Positions 36,473 through 45,407 of a stretch of 53,333 bases of DNA are shown in pieces (the stretch's first letter is position 1; each line of letters opens with the position of its first letter). Made by a program: the position numbers and the translations under genes. The DNA comes from Deltaproteobacteria bacterium (GTDB taxonomy: Bacteria; Desulfobacterota; Desulfarculia; Adiutricales; Adiutricaceae). Location of the stretch: positions 1-53,333 of the forward strand of contig JAISEK010000019.1 in the NCBI GenBank assembly GCA_031264145.1, written 5' to 3'. Under the pieces are notes generated by a model. It was not told the DNA's origin. It saw only the letters and a list, made by a program, of their open reading frames with translations, and did not search any database.

Positions 36473-37537
36473 ATGCCCGACCCTTCCCCTTCCGCCCCAG
36501 CAAAAATCAGGCTCAAGGATCTGAGCCCCCAGGAGATTTCCGATCTGGCGGAAAGCCTAGGCGAGAAGCCTTTCCGGGGCCGTCAAATCGCCTCCTGGCT
36601 CTTCCGCAGGGGTTGCCAGGACTTCGGGGAGATGACCGACGTCTCGAAAAGCTCGAGGCAGTCCCTGGCTCGGCTCTGCACGGTCGGGCCGCTGATGGCC
36701 CTGGCCAAGGACGAGGCCGATCCAGGGGGAGCCAGGCGCCTCCTGTGGAGGCTTTCCGACGGCCTGATGGTCGAGAGCGTCCTTCTGGCCGAGCCGGGCC
36801 ACCTCACCCTCTGCGTCTCGTCCCAGGTTGGCTGCCGGATGGGCTGCCTCTTTTGCCGCACGGGCACCCTCGGCCTCAGGCGGAACCTGAGCCAGGGGGA
36901 GATCCTGGGCCAAATCATGCAGGCCAGGCGTCTATTGCCCGAGGACGGCCCCTCCTTGACCAACGTGGTCTTCATGGGCATGGGCGAGCCCCTGGACAAC
37001 GCCGACAACGTCCTCAGGAGCCTTTCCGTCATCACCTCGCCGGACTACCTGGCCCTGGCCTCCCGGCACGTCACCCTCTCCACCGTCGGGGTCATCCCCC
37101 AAATCGAACGCATCATGGCCTCAGGCGGCCTTCGGGGCGGCCTCACGATCTCCCTGGGCTCGGCCGACGATTCCGTCCGCAGCCATCTTATGCCCTGCAA
37201 CCGGGCCTGGCCACTAGGCGAGCTCAAGAAGGTCCTGGCCGCCTTCCCGCTGCCACGAGGCCGGCGCCTGACCTTCGCCTACGTCCTTCTGGAGGGCGTC
37301 AACGATGGCCTGGACCAGGCCAGGGAGCTTTCCAGGTTTCTTTCCGGCCTCAGGGCCAAGATAAACCTCATCCCCTTCAACGCCTGGCCCGGGGCCCCCT
37401 TCAGGCGACCCTCGGCCAGGGCCGTCGAGGCCTTCAGGGATATTCTGGTCGAGAAGCGCCACACGGCCCAAATCCGCGACACCAAGGGGGCCTCCGTCAA
37501 CGCCGCCTGCGGCCTTCTGGTCGCCAGCCAAGCCTGA
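36473..37537 (+). CDS. rlmN: Dual-specificity 23S rRNA/tRNA methyltransferase RlmN (radical SAM)
   Basis: 354 residues. The radical-SAM cluster motif is GCRMGCLFCRTG (C-x3-C-x2-C), with VVFMGMGEPLDNADNV and TLSTVGVIPQI. The C-terminal cysteine that carries the methyl intermediate is kept (SVNAACGLL), so RlmN is favoured over an unrelated radical-SAM enzyme. RlmN methylates A2503 of 23S rRNA and A37 of some tRNAs. The usual SLHAPND word reads SLGSADD. ATG 36473 begins just before the conserved N-terminal domain (LKDLSPQEISDLAES); the frame is open further up but overlaps rel. It lies 74 bp after rel, probably in the same operon. Confidence 0.93.
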   Translation: MPDPSPSAPAKIRLKDLSPQEISDLAESLGEKPFRGRQIASWLFRRGCQDFGEMTDVSKSSRQSLARLCTVGPLMALAKDEADPGGARRLLWRLSDGLMVESVLLAEPGHLTLCVSSQVGCRMGCLFCRTGTLGLRRNLSQGEILGQIMQARRLLPEDGPSLTNVVFMGMGEPLDNADNVLRSLSVITSPDYLALASRHVTLSTVGVIPQIERIMASGGLRGGLTISLGSADDSVRSHLMPCNRAWPLGELKKVLAAFPLPRGRRLTFAYVLLEGVNDGLDQARELSRFLSGLRAKINLIPFNAWPGAPFRRPSARAVEAFRDILVEKRHTAQIRDTKGASVNAACGLLVASQA

Positions 37538-38233
37538 GGCGGCCGACACATGGAAAGTGACACCATCCGCCAGGCCAGGGCCCAACGCCGCGAAGTCCTG
37601 ACATCAGCCACTAAGCCCAACCTGGGGATTGGGGGCGATGCCAACAAATTAAGCCAATCCTGGCACCCAGTCTCAGTATCCGGGACAAAAAATAAGACGT
37701 GTTGCTCCTCAGTTGGCGGGCCATGGACGAGTGCCGTTTTTTCATAATCTGAGGGTTTGACACCTTAAATTGTTGATATTGACACAAATTGCATGTATTT
37801 TTTAATTATCAGTCATGTTACATATTCTGAAGACAATAGATCGCTGATAATCGAATCTAATTTTAACGTGGCGACACCTGCAATATATATTTCTAATATT
37901 TTGACATCTTTAATATATTGAAGCAAGCAATATTCTCTATTATATCATATTATTATCAAGCTATAATACCAATATACGCACCTTAACTGAACTTATTTTA
38001 TAAATATTTATTAAATAATTGGTCAATATTATCAATAAAATACTGTTAACGCTGGTTGTTTCACCCCACCCAAAAAAGACAATAAAAAAACAGCGCCTTA
38101 GTCATGAATTTATATTGCTTTTGCCCTGCTTTGGCCTGGACCAGACTTGATCGGGTAGACAGCAAAGCATATAATGAAGCATCACTGGTTATCGGGAAGG
38201 CATCTCTGAAACCGAGAGACGGGAGGAAAAACG
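37538..38233. other. Intergenic region with MITE-like copy B and an AT-rich block
   Basis: No gene recognised. It contains the element at 37636-37781, then a strongly AT-rich stretch to about 38060. The final 170 bases are of mixed composition and lead to the small two-gene unit. Confidence 0.45.
37636..37781. mobile_element. MITE-like element, complete copy B
   Basis: 146 bp bounded by CGATGCCAACAAATTAAG (37636-37653) and CTTAAATTGTTGATATTG (37764-37781), imperfect inverted repeats related to those of copy A. The interior also matches copy A in order (for example AATCCTGGCACCCAGTCTC, ATAATCTGAGGGTTTGACAC). No clear target duplication remains, so this is an older insertion. It encodes nothing. 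Confidence 0.7.
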
Positions 38234-38503
38234 ATAGCGCGCAAAACACTATCGCAACAGACCATGATGTGGCACAGGCACCTTGAATTGACTGACGAGA
38301 CGGCTTACTGCCTACCCGCGATTGACGACATCATTTCGCGGGGTTTGTGGCAAGACTGGGCCGATCTGCGGGAAGCAGTCCTGAAAGACGGGTCTGTTCT
38401 TCGTCGAGTCGAACATATCTGCAAACACTATATTGGGGATCCTTATTCACAACGTTACCACTTCTGGCATAACTATGTCCAAAAACACAAAAAAGATACC
38501 TGA
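38234..38503 (+). CDS. Small protein upstream of a nucleotidyltransferase-fold gene; possible antitoxin
   Basis: From ATG 38264 it is 79 residues (MMWHRHLELTDETAYCLPAI). The best ribosome site, GGAGG at 38222-38226, points instead to ATA 38234, seven bases away and in frame, which would add ARKTLSQQT to the N-terminus. The start is therefore either a rare ATA or a mutated ATG. The C-terminus (HICKHYIGDPYSQRYHFWHN) overlaps the next gene by 29 bp, so the two are coupled. No domain is recognised. The overlap, small size and composition unlike the core suggest the first gene of a toxin-antitoxin-like pair; this is inference. Confidence 0.6.
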   Translation: MARKTLSQQTMMWHRHLELTDETAYCLPAIDDIISRGLWQDWADLREAVLKDGSVLRRVEHICKHYIGDPYSQRYHFWHNYVQKHKKDT

Positions 38504-39170
38504 ATGGGAAGAAGTGCTGTCTTCAGCCTGCAGATTGCAAGCTATTCTGCCAGGAGCGGTTCTCGTTGGCGGGACGGCGGCAGCGATTTATGCCGAACAC
38601 CGCACGTCTCACGATGCGGACCACATCTTGACTGATTTGCGTAAAAATTTTCATGAAGTCATCGGCCTGCTTGAATCCATTGTTGGCTGGCAAACGGACA
38701 GACTCAAGGAACCTGTGCTGATTCTGGGGAGCCTGTATGGGATAGAGACAGGGGTCAGGCAGTTGATCAGGACACAGCCCCTGGAAACGGCAGCCATCGA
38801 CTGTCAAGGGATGAAGCTGACCGTGCCCACGGAAGCGGAGATACTGAGGATCAAATCGGTGCTTGTCTTAAAGCGGAACGCCACGCAGGACTATCTTGAT
38901 TTCGCCGCCCTCTCCGATCACCTGGGTCCCGGAAAATCGGCGGAAGCCTTGAGGAACCTCGATCTACTGTATCCTCAGGCAAGCGGCCAGTCCGCCTTGC
39001 AGCAACTCCTGGCCCAGCTCTCGAATCCATTGCCGCACGATCTGGACACGGTGGATCTCAAATCGTACAAGAACCTTGCGCCTAGGTGGCAGGCATGGGA
39101 GAATATGGCCGAAACGCTCAGGGATATGTCGGTCCAAGTCTTCGATCTCGTGTGCCGGGAAAAAGCCTAG
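38475..39170 (+). CDS. Nucleotidyltransferase-fold protein (AbiEii-like toxin candidate)
   Basis: 231 residues from ATG 38475. The N-terminal part shows a minimal nucleotidyltransferase pattern: AVLVGGTAAAIYAEHR followed by SHDADHIL (G-G near 27 and D-x-D near 42-44). PTEAEILRIKSVLVLKRNATQDYLDF is typical of the following helical part in AbiEii/DUF1814-type proteins, where it helps hold the nucleotide. Such proteins act as toxins or abortive-infection effectors by transferring nucleotides to tRNA or protein. It overlaps its small upstream partner and has mid-range GC unlike both neighbours, so the pair was probably acquired together. Activity is not proven. Confidence 0.65.
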   Translation: MSKNTKKIPEWEEVLSSACRLQAILPGAVLVGGTAAAIYAEHRTSHDADHILTDLRKNFHEVIGLLESIVGWQTDRLKEPVLILGSLYGIETGVRQLIRTQPLETAAIDCQGMKLTVPTEAEILRIKSVLVLKRNATQDYLDFAALSDHLGPGKSAEALRNLDLLYPQASGQSALQQLLAQLSNPLPHDLDTVDLKSYKNLAPRWQAWENMAETLRDMSVQVFDLVCREKA

Positions 39171-39686
39171 CCTTTCCGCGCCGCAAAGGGGGCCACAGTC
39201 TGGCGGGCCCCAAATCGCCTGGCGGACAGCGCCCACGGCGCTCACGACAGCCGAGACGACAAAGGCTGGGGACCCGGCCCCGCCGGTCTCCCCTACTGGC
39301 CGAAGCCATGGGCCTCTCCCGGCGTCCCCGCACGATCGGCCGAACATCCATGGCTGGAGGGCGCGTGACCAGCGGCATATTGGCCTGGGAGGCGGTAACT
39401 GGGCCGCAGCGGGACGCGGCCGGCTGCCGGAAGCTTCCCGCCATCCCAGACTCCCGTCCGCCGACAGGCCCAGGGTCTGGAACGAGACGGGCGGGACATC
39501 GCGCCGGTGCCCGACGCCCAAGGGGGGGCCCATGAGGGATCTGGCCGTGATTTCCACTTGTCCGGGCACGACATCAGACTTCTTCTGGTTTCGGGGCTGA
39601 AATGTCTTCTCATGGCCCAGGGGAGACCGGCGGCCGCTCTAATGCCATTGTCGAGATATTCTTGTCTTCCGGGAGAGTCGCTTGCC
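39171..39686. other. Non-coding interval
   Basis: Several overlapping frames are open because of the high GC, but none shows family similarity. The frame entering the next gene is open from 39507. It was cut at ATG 39687, where a GGGAGAG ribosome-like site precedes. Confidence 0.35.
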
Positions 39687-41147
39687 ATGTGGCGGTCAAA
39701 GCCGGTCATTTTCCGTCAGGGTCGTCTGGAGCTGGTCAGCCGCGATTTTTACGCGCTCAGCCCGATAATTCGCCTGAAGGTTGACGGCGAGTTCTTTTTC
39801 GCCAGCCTGCTCCAGTTCAGGAATCCCGACGACAGCCTGGAGACGGTGGGGAGGCTGGAAGCCCTGAGCCTGGCCGAGCCGGGCCTGGAAGTCTGTCTGG
39901 GCGCACACCGCCTGGATGACGGTTCCTTCTGGCTGCACTGGCTCAAATGCCAGGGCCGGCCCGATCTTACGCCCCCGCCGCCTGGCCAGGCCGTGGACAG
40001 GGCTCGGGATAAGCCGCTGGCCTGGACCGGTCTCCTCGGCCTTTTGCCCTTGCCGCCTGGCCAGGCCGTGGACAAGGCCTGGCATAAGCTGCTGGCCTGG
40101 ACTGGCCTCATGGTCGCGGCCCTGCTGGTCGCGGCCCTGCTCATTTTGGGGACCAAAACTGGCGGAACGGTCATCGTGGGCTCGCTTTTTTTGTGCGGGG
40201 CAATCTTCTGCGGCGCCATCGCCTTTGGAAGCCTGGCCGTGCTTTTGAACAAAGCCAGCCCGGAGGATAAGGCCGCCCGGCTGGGCCTGGAGTCCCTGGA
40301 GGCGGCCCTGGCCGAGGGCCACCCCTGGCAAACTTCCGGCCTGGGGCCGGCCGCAACCGACCCGCCTCCGGAGATCCCCCGAAACCTGCCGCCTGGCCTG
40401 AGCGTCAGCCGGGTTGACCATGCCCTGGTCCGCCGGGAGACCGTCCAGCGCTCCACCGGCCAGAGTCCGATCATCGTCGATTATCTGATCTACGATTTCA
40501 TGGCCGATGGGAAGCCGGTCAGCTGGCCGGTGATGGACACGACCTGCTGGCGGTCCAAAATGCCCGCCTTCCGCCGGGCCCACCCGCCGTTTCTGGCCCC
40601 CGGCGACGAGGTGCTGACCCTGGTCCGCGGTGACCTGGGCTTCTTCAAGCGGCTCGGCCTGCCGGACATCCCCCACGAGCCGGTTCTGGAGCTGTTCAAC
40701 CTCACCGACCGCAGCACCTGCCTCTCCGAGACCGACCACAGAGGTGCCCTGCCCCAGCTTTACCTGCTGGCGGTGTTGACCATTCTGTCCGCCCTGGCTC
40801 TGGGCGGGGCGGTGTCCTTTTTCTCATCGGTCAACGAGGGCTTCGTCCAGGCGGCGCTGGAGGCCTTGAAGTTCACCGGCTTTATCCTGCCCATAGGTTT
40901 CCTGACCATGGGGGTCATCGTCATGGTCGCGGAGGCCTTCATCGATTCCACCGACAGCGTCCCCGAAATAGTGGCCGGACGGAGATACTGGCGGCTACTG
41001 TCCTCCTCCCTGAAAAGAAAGACGGCCCTGGCCAGGCCAACTTGCGGGTTATGGCAGCGTTTTTCCCCCTGGCGCGTCTGGATCACCATGGCCACCATTC
41101 TCGTTTCCGCCATAATAACCACCATTCTGTTGGCCAAGGGCGGATGA
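39687..41147 (+). CDS. Multi-spanning membrane protein of unknown function
   Basis: 486 residues, not recognised. About 100 soluble N-terminal residues (VIFRQGRLELVSRDFYAL) lead to a proline-rich tandem duplication: GQAVDRARDKPLAWTGL, then GQAVDKAWHKLLAWTGL, about 75 bp each in the DNA. A hydrophobic pair follows (AALLVAALLILG, then FLCGAIFCGAIAFGSLAVLL). A soluble central domain (about 240-400) contains VDYLIYDFMADGKPVSW and PGDEVLTLVRGDLGFF. Three more hydrophobic segments end the protein (LYLLAVLTILSALALGG, GFILPIGFLTMGVIVMV, WITMATILVSAIITTILL). No signal peptide. Neighbours give no functional hint. Confidence 0.7.
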   Translation: MWRSKPVIFRQGRLELVSRDFYALSPIIRLKVDGEFFFASLLQFRNPDDSLETVGRLEALSLAEPGLEVCLGAHRLDDGSFWLHWLKCQGRPDLTPPPPGQAVDRARDKPLAWTGLLGLLPLPPGQAVDKAWHKLLAWTGLMVAALLVAALLILGTKTGGTVIVGSLFLCGAIFCGAIAFGSLAVLLNKASPEDKAARLGLESLEAALAEGHPWQTSGLGPAATDPPPEIPRNLPPGLSVSRVDHALVRRETVQRSTGQSPIIVDYLIYDFMADGKPVSWPVMDTTCWRSKMPAFRRAHPPFLAPGDEVLTLVRGDLGFFKRLGLPDIPHEPVLELFNLTDRSTCLSETDHRGALPQLYLLAVLTILSALALGGAVSFFSSVNEGFVQAALEALKFTGFILPIGFLTMGVIVMVAEAFIDSTDSVPEIVAGRRYWRLLSSSLKRKTALARPTCGLWQRFSPWRVWITMATILVSAIITTILLAKGG

Positions 41148-41350
41148 ACGCTAGCCGCGCCTATTCGGCTTAGACCCAAACAGCCCCCCTTCCCCGCGCA
41201 TGCGGCCACCGGGGCACAAGATTCAGATGCGGCTCGCCAACGGTAAGGGCGCCCCCCGCGTTCAGCCCAGCCAACCGCGGGAGGCCGGGCGATCATGGCA
41301 GTGCCGAATCTTTGGCGATCTCAACGGACAACGGATACAGGAGGAACCCC

Positions 41351-42202
41351 ATGGCCGCCATGGCCCGCAAGGGCACCATCAGCCAAGTCAGGCAAGGCCC
41401 GGAGGTGACGCCCCCGCCGCTGCCGCCGGAAATCGGGCCGGCCTTGGCTGGGGCGACGGATGCCCAGCCCTTCCGGGGACCGACGGGTGAGGAGCTCCTG
41501 GCCTGTCCCCTGCCCGTGGCCATCGAGGCGGTGATTCTGGGGCAGGAGCTCAGAAATGGCCCCCGGGGAAACAGAAGCCCGGAAGAACCTGGCCTAAAGA
41601 TCCTCATGACCAGGCGCGACCTGGAGCCCTTCCAGGGCCAGTGGGCCCTCCCGACGGCCATACTGCGGCGGGAGACGCCCCTCGGGGCCGCTGCCAGCGA
41701 ACTGGTCGAGCGGCTGAGCGGCCGGACTGGCCTCCTCGTCGAGCAGCTCCGGGCCTTCGACCGGGCGGTCGGCGGCCAGCGCCTCATCGGCCTGGCCCAT
41801 CTGGCCCTGGCCGGCCAGCTGGGCGGCGCTGACGCCGCCGGGCCGGGCCTGGCCTGGCTGGACCTGGGACTGGAGTTCGGGGGCCAGGAACCCTTCCGGA
41901 TCAGGCTGTCCCTGCCAGGCGGCCAGGAGGCCGGCCCCCCGGCCTTTGGCCACGGCGAGGCCATAACGGCAGCCATCCAGAGGCTCCGGGGCGACCTGGA
42001 CCAAGGCGGCCTCGTGGCCCGCCTCATGCCGGAGCTCTTTACCCAGACCCACCTCCAGCGCGTCTTCGAGCTCCTCCTGGGCCAGCGGCTCCCGGCCCTG
42101 GCCTTCAGGCGCAGGGTCGCCCCCAGGCTCCTGGCCAGCGGGCAGTTCGTAAGGGACAAGAGGTACAGGCCGTCGAGGCTCTTTGGCTTCAGGACGCCCT
42201 GA
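41351..42202 (+). CDS. NrtR-like regulator: degenerate Nudix domain plus winged helix
   Basis: 283 residues. The N-terminal two thirds has a Nudix fold (AIEAVILGQEL, ILMTRRDLEPFQGQWALPTA), but the Nudix box reads LGAAASELVERLSGRTGL without the REUxEE catalytic glutamates, as in NrtR regulators that bind ADP-ribose rather than hydrolyse it. The C-terminus (LFTQTHLQRVFELLLGQRLP, AFRRRVAPRLLASGQFV) matches the NrtR winged helix. NrtR represses NAD-salvage genes in other bacteria; no such gene is adjacent here. ATG 41351 is chosen because AGGAGG (41339-41344) lies six bases before it, rather than the ATG at 41312. It is convergent with the orphan hsdM, sharing a hairpin. Confidence 0.75.
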   Translation: MAAMARKGTISQVRQGPEVTPPPLPPEIGPALAGATDAQPFRGPTGEELLACPLPVAIEAVILGQELRNGPRGNRSPEEPGLKILMTRRDLEPFQGQWALPTAILRRETPLGAAASELVERLSGRTGLLVEQLRAFDRAVGGQRLIGLAHLALAGQLGGADAAGPGLAWLDLGLEFGGQEPFRIRLSLPGGQEAGPPAFGHGEAITAAIQRLRGDLDQGGLVARLMPELFTQTHLQRVFELLLGQRLPALAFRRRVAPRLLASGQFVRDKRYRPSRLFGFRTP

Positions 42203-42219
42203 GGGACGGCCCTCAGGGC
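42196..42219. terminator. Hairpin holding the stop codons of two convergent genes
   Basis: GCCCTGAGGG (42196-42205) and CCCTCAGGGC (42210-42219) form a perfect 10-bp stem with an ACGG loop. The TGA of the NrtR-like gene (42200-42202) is in the left arm. The TGA of hsdM (42213-42215 on minus) is in the right arm. No T-run follows either way. Confidence 0.65.
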
Positions 42220-43763
42220 AGGATCTTGGACAGGTTCTCCAGGATGGCCTCGTTGAGCCTCCTCTCCTCGGCCAGCTGTTCGCCGAACTCGGCCCTGAGG
42301 GCCAGAAAGCGCTCCCGAAAGTCAAAGTCCTCCTCCTCGGGGGCCAGGCCAACGTAGCGGCCGGGGGTAAGGGCGTAGTCCAGCTCCCTGATTTGCGCGA
42401 TGGGGACCGAGCGGCAGAAGCCGGCGACGTCCACGTGGCCCCCGCCGAGGTTCCGCCAGGAATGGTAGGCGGCGCTTATCCTGTCGATGTCCTCAGGTGG
42501 CAGGATCCTGTTCCGGCGGTTGATGAGCCTGCCCATGTCCCTGGCGTCGATGAAGAGGATCTCCCCGCGGCGGTCCCTCAAGCGGCCGCCGCCGCGGTCC
42601 CGGGCCAGAAACCACAGCGAGGCCGGGATCTGGGTATTGAGGAAGAGCTTCGGGGGCAGGTTCACCACGCAGTCGATGATGTTGCCCTCCTCGACCATGC
42701 GCCGCCTTATCTCGCCCTCCCCGCCGGCCCTGGAGGTCAGGGCCCCCTTGGCCAGGACTATCCCGGCCTGCCCGGTGGGCGCGAGGTGGAAGGCGAAGTG
42801 CTGCAGCCAGGCGAAGTTGGCGTTGCCGGCCGGCGGGCGCCCGTACTGCCAGCGGGGATCATCGGTCAGCAGGTGGCCGCTCCAGTCGCTGTCGTTGAAG
42901 GGCGGGTTGGCGATGACGTAGTCGGCCCTCAGGTCCGGGTGGGCGTCGCGCAGGAAGGATCCCTCGCTGTTCCACTTGACCCCAGAGCTGTCGATGCCCC
43001 TGATGGCCAGGTTCATCTTGGCCAGGCGCCAGGTGGTGAGGTTGCTTTCCTGGCCGAAGATGGAAATCCCGTGCCCCTGGGCCTGCTCCCCCTTGACGAA
43101 CTTCTCGCTCTGGACGAACATGCCACCGGACCCGCAGCAGGGGTCGAAGACCAGGCCCTCGTAGGGCTCCAGCATCTCCACCAGCAGCTCCACGATGCTC
43201 CTGGGGGTGTAGAACTGGCCGCCCTTCCGGCCCTCGCCCAGGGCGAACTGGCCAAGGAAATACTCGAAGACGTGCCCCAGGACGTCGGCGCTCGTGGCCT
43301 TGGCCTCGCCCGGGGCCAGGCAGCCGATGAGGCCGATCAGCCCGCCGATGGTGGCCGGGTCAAGGCTCTGGCGGGCGTAGACCTTCGGCAGGACGTTCCG
43401 CAGGGAGGGGTTGCCGGCCTCGATGCCCCCCATGGCCTCGTCCACCAGCCGCCCGATGTCCGGGCTCCCGGCCAAGGCCTGGATGAAGCTCCACCTGGCC
43501 CTAGGCGGCAGGAAGAAGACGTTCTTTCTCCGATACTCGCCCAGGTCCTCGGGATCAGCGCCCCCGCCCGGGCCTGTCCTGAGGAACTCGTAGAGGCTGT
43601 CGAAGGAATCGGAGATGTTCTTCAGGAAAATGAGGCCCAGGACGACGTGCTTGTACTCGGCCGCATCGATATTCTTCCTCAGCTTGTCGGCCGCCTCCCA
43701 CAGGGTCTTCTCCAGGGTGGCCTGGCTTGGCCTGGCCTCGTCGGGCGGCTTTTTTCTGGCCAT
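42213..43763 (-). CDS. hsdM: Orphan type I DNA methyltransferase subunit HsdM
   Basis: 516 residues: N-terminal HsdM helical domain (LEKTLWEAADKLRKNIDAAE, YKHVVLGLIFLKNISD), motif I FDPCCGSGGMF, motif IV IANPPFND and a C-terminal part ending NLSKILP. GQFYTPRSIVELLVEMLEPY is typical of the family. It is expected to transfer methyl groups to adenine, but needs an HsdS partner for sequence choice. Neither hsdS nor hsdR lies beside it: downstream is the convergent NrtR-like gene, upstream the response regulator. Base composition matches the core, so it has been resident a long time. ATG 43763 follows GAGGGAGAACG; the open frame further upstream has no similarity. Confidence 0.93.
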   Translation of the reverse strand: MARKKPPDEARPSQATLEKTLWEAADKLRKNIDAAEYKHVVLGLIFLKNISDSFDSLYEFLRTGPGGGADPEDLGEYRRKNVFFLPPRARWSFIQALAGSPDIGRLVDEAMGGIEAGNPSLRNVLPKVYARQSLDPATIGGLIGLIGCLAPGEAKATSADVLGHVFEYFLGQFALGEGRKGGQFYTPRSIVELLVEMLEPYEGLVFDPCCGSGGMFVQSEKFVKGEQAQGHGISIFGQESNLTTWRLAKMNLAIRGIDSSGVKWNSEGSFLRDAHPDLRADYVIANPPFNDSDWSGHLLTDDPRWQYGRPPAGNANFAWLQHFAFHLAPTGQAGIVLAKGALTSRAGGEGEIRRRMVEEGNIIDCVVNLPPKLFLNTQIPASLWFLARDRGGGRLRDRRGEILFIDARDMGRLINRRNRILPPEDIDRISAAYHSWRNLGGGHVDVAGFCRSVPIAQIRELDYALTPGRYVGLAPEEEDFDFRERFLALRAEFGEQLAEERRLNEAILENLSKILP

Positions 43764-43901
43764 CGTTCTCCCTCGCTCGGGACAGGGGCGCGCGCCGGAC
43801 CCGGATCGGCGGGTCCAGGGTGCCAGATGGGCGGCTCCACGATCGTCAGCCCATTCCCGGCCTCTTTGGCGCCCGCGGGCCAGCACCACAGCCACGTGGG
43901 C

Positions 43902-45407
43902 TCAGGCCCTAGCGACGCCGCCGTCGCCCCCCTCGCCCTTAGGCTCCTCCTCGTCCGGCTCAAAGTCGTCGCCCTCCTCGCCCTCGGGCAGGTGGCTGTC
44001 CTTGACCACCAGGAACTGGGTGAGCTTGTAGAGCTTTATCTTGTCCAGGAGGGTCTTGCGGGTGATGCCCAGAAGCTCGGCCGCCTTCTTCTTGATGCCG
44101 GAGGTGAACTCCAGGGCGTTTATGACCGCCGTCCTCTCAAGATCCTTCAGGGCCTGGGGCTGGAATGGCGCGCCTGGTTGCCGGCCCAGGCCTCTGGAGG
44201 CCCCGGTCGAGGTCACGAACTCGGGAAGATCGCTCTCGGCGACCTGGTCCGAGGTCATCATGACGACCACGTACTCCATGGCGTTCTGGAGTTCCCTGAC
44301 GTTTCCCGGCCAGGAATAGCGCTCCAGGGCCGCCAGGGCCCCGGGGGAGAAGCCGGTCACCTCCCGCCCGTTCCTCAAGGCGCAGCGCTTGAGGAAGTAG
44401 TCGGCCAGCTCCGGCAGATCCTCGGGCCTCTCCCGGAGGGAGGGGACGCGGATCTTGAAGGTGAAGCGGTGGAAGATGTCCTCCCTGAAGTTGCCCGCCT
44501 CTATCTCCCTTTCCAGGTCGACGTTGGTGGCCGCCAGGAACCTCACGTCCACCTTCTCGCACTGGTCGCTGCCCAGGGGCTGGATCTCCCCCTCCTGGAG
44601 GGCCCGGAGGAGCTTGGTCTGGAACTGGGAAGTGGTCTCGCCTATCTCGTCGAGAAAGACCGTACCGCCCTCGGCCGACTTTATCAGGCCCTGGCGGTCG
44701 GCCACCGCCCCGGTGAAGGCCCCCTTGCGGTGGCCGAACAGGGTGTCCTCGACCGTGTCCTTGCTCATGGCCGAGCAGTTGCAGGTGGCGAAGACCTGGT
44801 TGGCCCTCTGGCTCTTGCTCCAGATGAGCCTGGCGATGACCTCCTTGCCGACCCCGCTCTCCCCGGTGATCAGGACGTTGGCCAGGGTCGGGGCTATGCG
44901 CTCGACCAGCTCGCAAATCCTGGCGAAGGCCTGGCTCTGGCCGATGATCAGGTTCTGCTCCCCTATGAGGCCGGCCTCCTTGGCCTCCCTGAGCCTGAAG
45001 TGCTCCAGGGCGTTCTCTATCTTGACCCTCAGGACGTTGTAGTCTATCTCGCTCTTTATGAGGAAGTCGTAGGCCCCGTCCTTCATGGCCTTGACCGCGT
45101 CGCCCACGGTCCCGTAGCCGGTGAGCATCAGGACCGGGGTCTGGCGGTTCATGGATTCGCCCTTGAGGCCGCTGATGGCCTCGGCCCGCTCGTTGTGCTT
45201 GATGAAGGCCAGGGCCTGGAGGCCGTTTAGGCCGTCCATCTTGACGTCCATGACGATCATGTCGAAGCGTTTCCTGGAAGCCAGCCTGACAGCCTCCAGC
45301 CCGTCCTTGGCCAAGGCCAGCTCGAAGCCCCAGTCCTTGAAAATCAGGCCAAAAGCGGTCCGGTGTTCCAAATCGTCGTCGACAAGCAATATCGATGCCG
45401 TTGGCAT
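43902..45407 (-). CDS. Sigma-54-dependent response regulator (NtrC family)
   Basis: 501 residues. Receiver domain 1-135, with the acidic pocket ILLVDDD, phospho-acceptor D54 (MIVMDVKMDG), a roughly 10-residue insertion before the Thr (MLTGYG) and Lys (FLIKSE). The AAA+ domain (about 155-390) has Walker A TGESGVGKE, an intact sigma-54 contact loop GAFTGA (HRKGAFTGAVADRQG), GTVFLDEIGE and the SWPGNVREL sensor. A Fis-type helix-turn-helix (TSGIKKKAAELLGITRKTLL) follows, then a Glu/Asp-rich tail. It activates sigma-54 promoters when phosphorylated. No histidine kinase is adjacent, so its signal is unknown. ATG 45407 is preceded by GGGGGAG. Upstream lies the liv operon. Confidence 0.93.
   Translation of the reverse strand: MPTASILLVDDDLEHRTAFGLIFKDWGFELALAKDGLEAVRLASRKRFDMIVMDVKMDGLNGLQALAFIKHNERAEAISGLKGESMNRQTPVLMLTGYGTVGDAVKAMKDGAYDFLIKSEIDYNVLRVKIENALEHFRLREAKEAGLIGEQNLIIGQSQAFARICELVERIAPTLANVLITGESGVGKEVIARLIWSKSQRANQVFATCNCSAMSKDTVEDTLFGHRKGAFTGAVADRQGLIKSAEGGTVFLDEIGETTSQFQTKLLRALQEGEIQPLGSDQCEKVDVRFLAATNVDLEREIEAGNFREDIFHRFTFKIRVPSLRERPEDLPELADYFLKRCALRNGREVTGFSPGALAALERYSWPGNVRELQNAMEYVVVMMTSDQVAESDLPEFVTSTGASRGLGRQPGAPFQPQALKDLERTAVINALEFTSGIKKKAAELLGITRKTLLDKIKLYKLTQFLVVKDSHLPEGEEGDDFEPDEEEPKGEGGDGGVARA

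Noticed and set aside
42183-45230. A 1015-codon open frame on plus covering hsdM and the response regulator
   Set aside because: It is antisense to two proteins with complete motif sets and has no family motifs. Long antisense frames are expected with this GC-rich codon usage.
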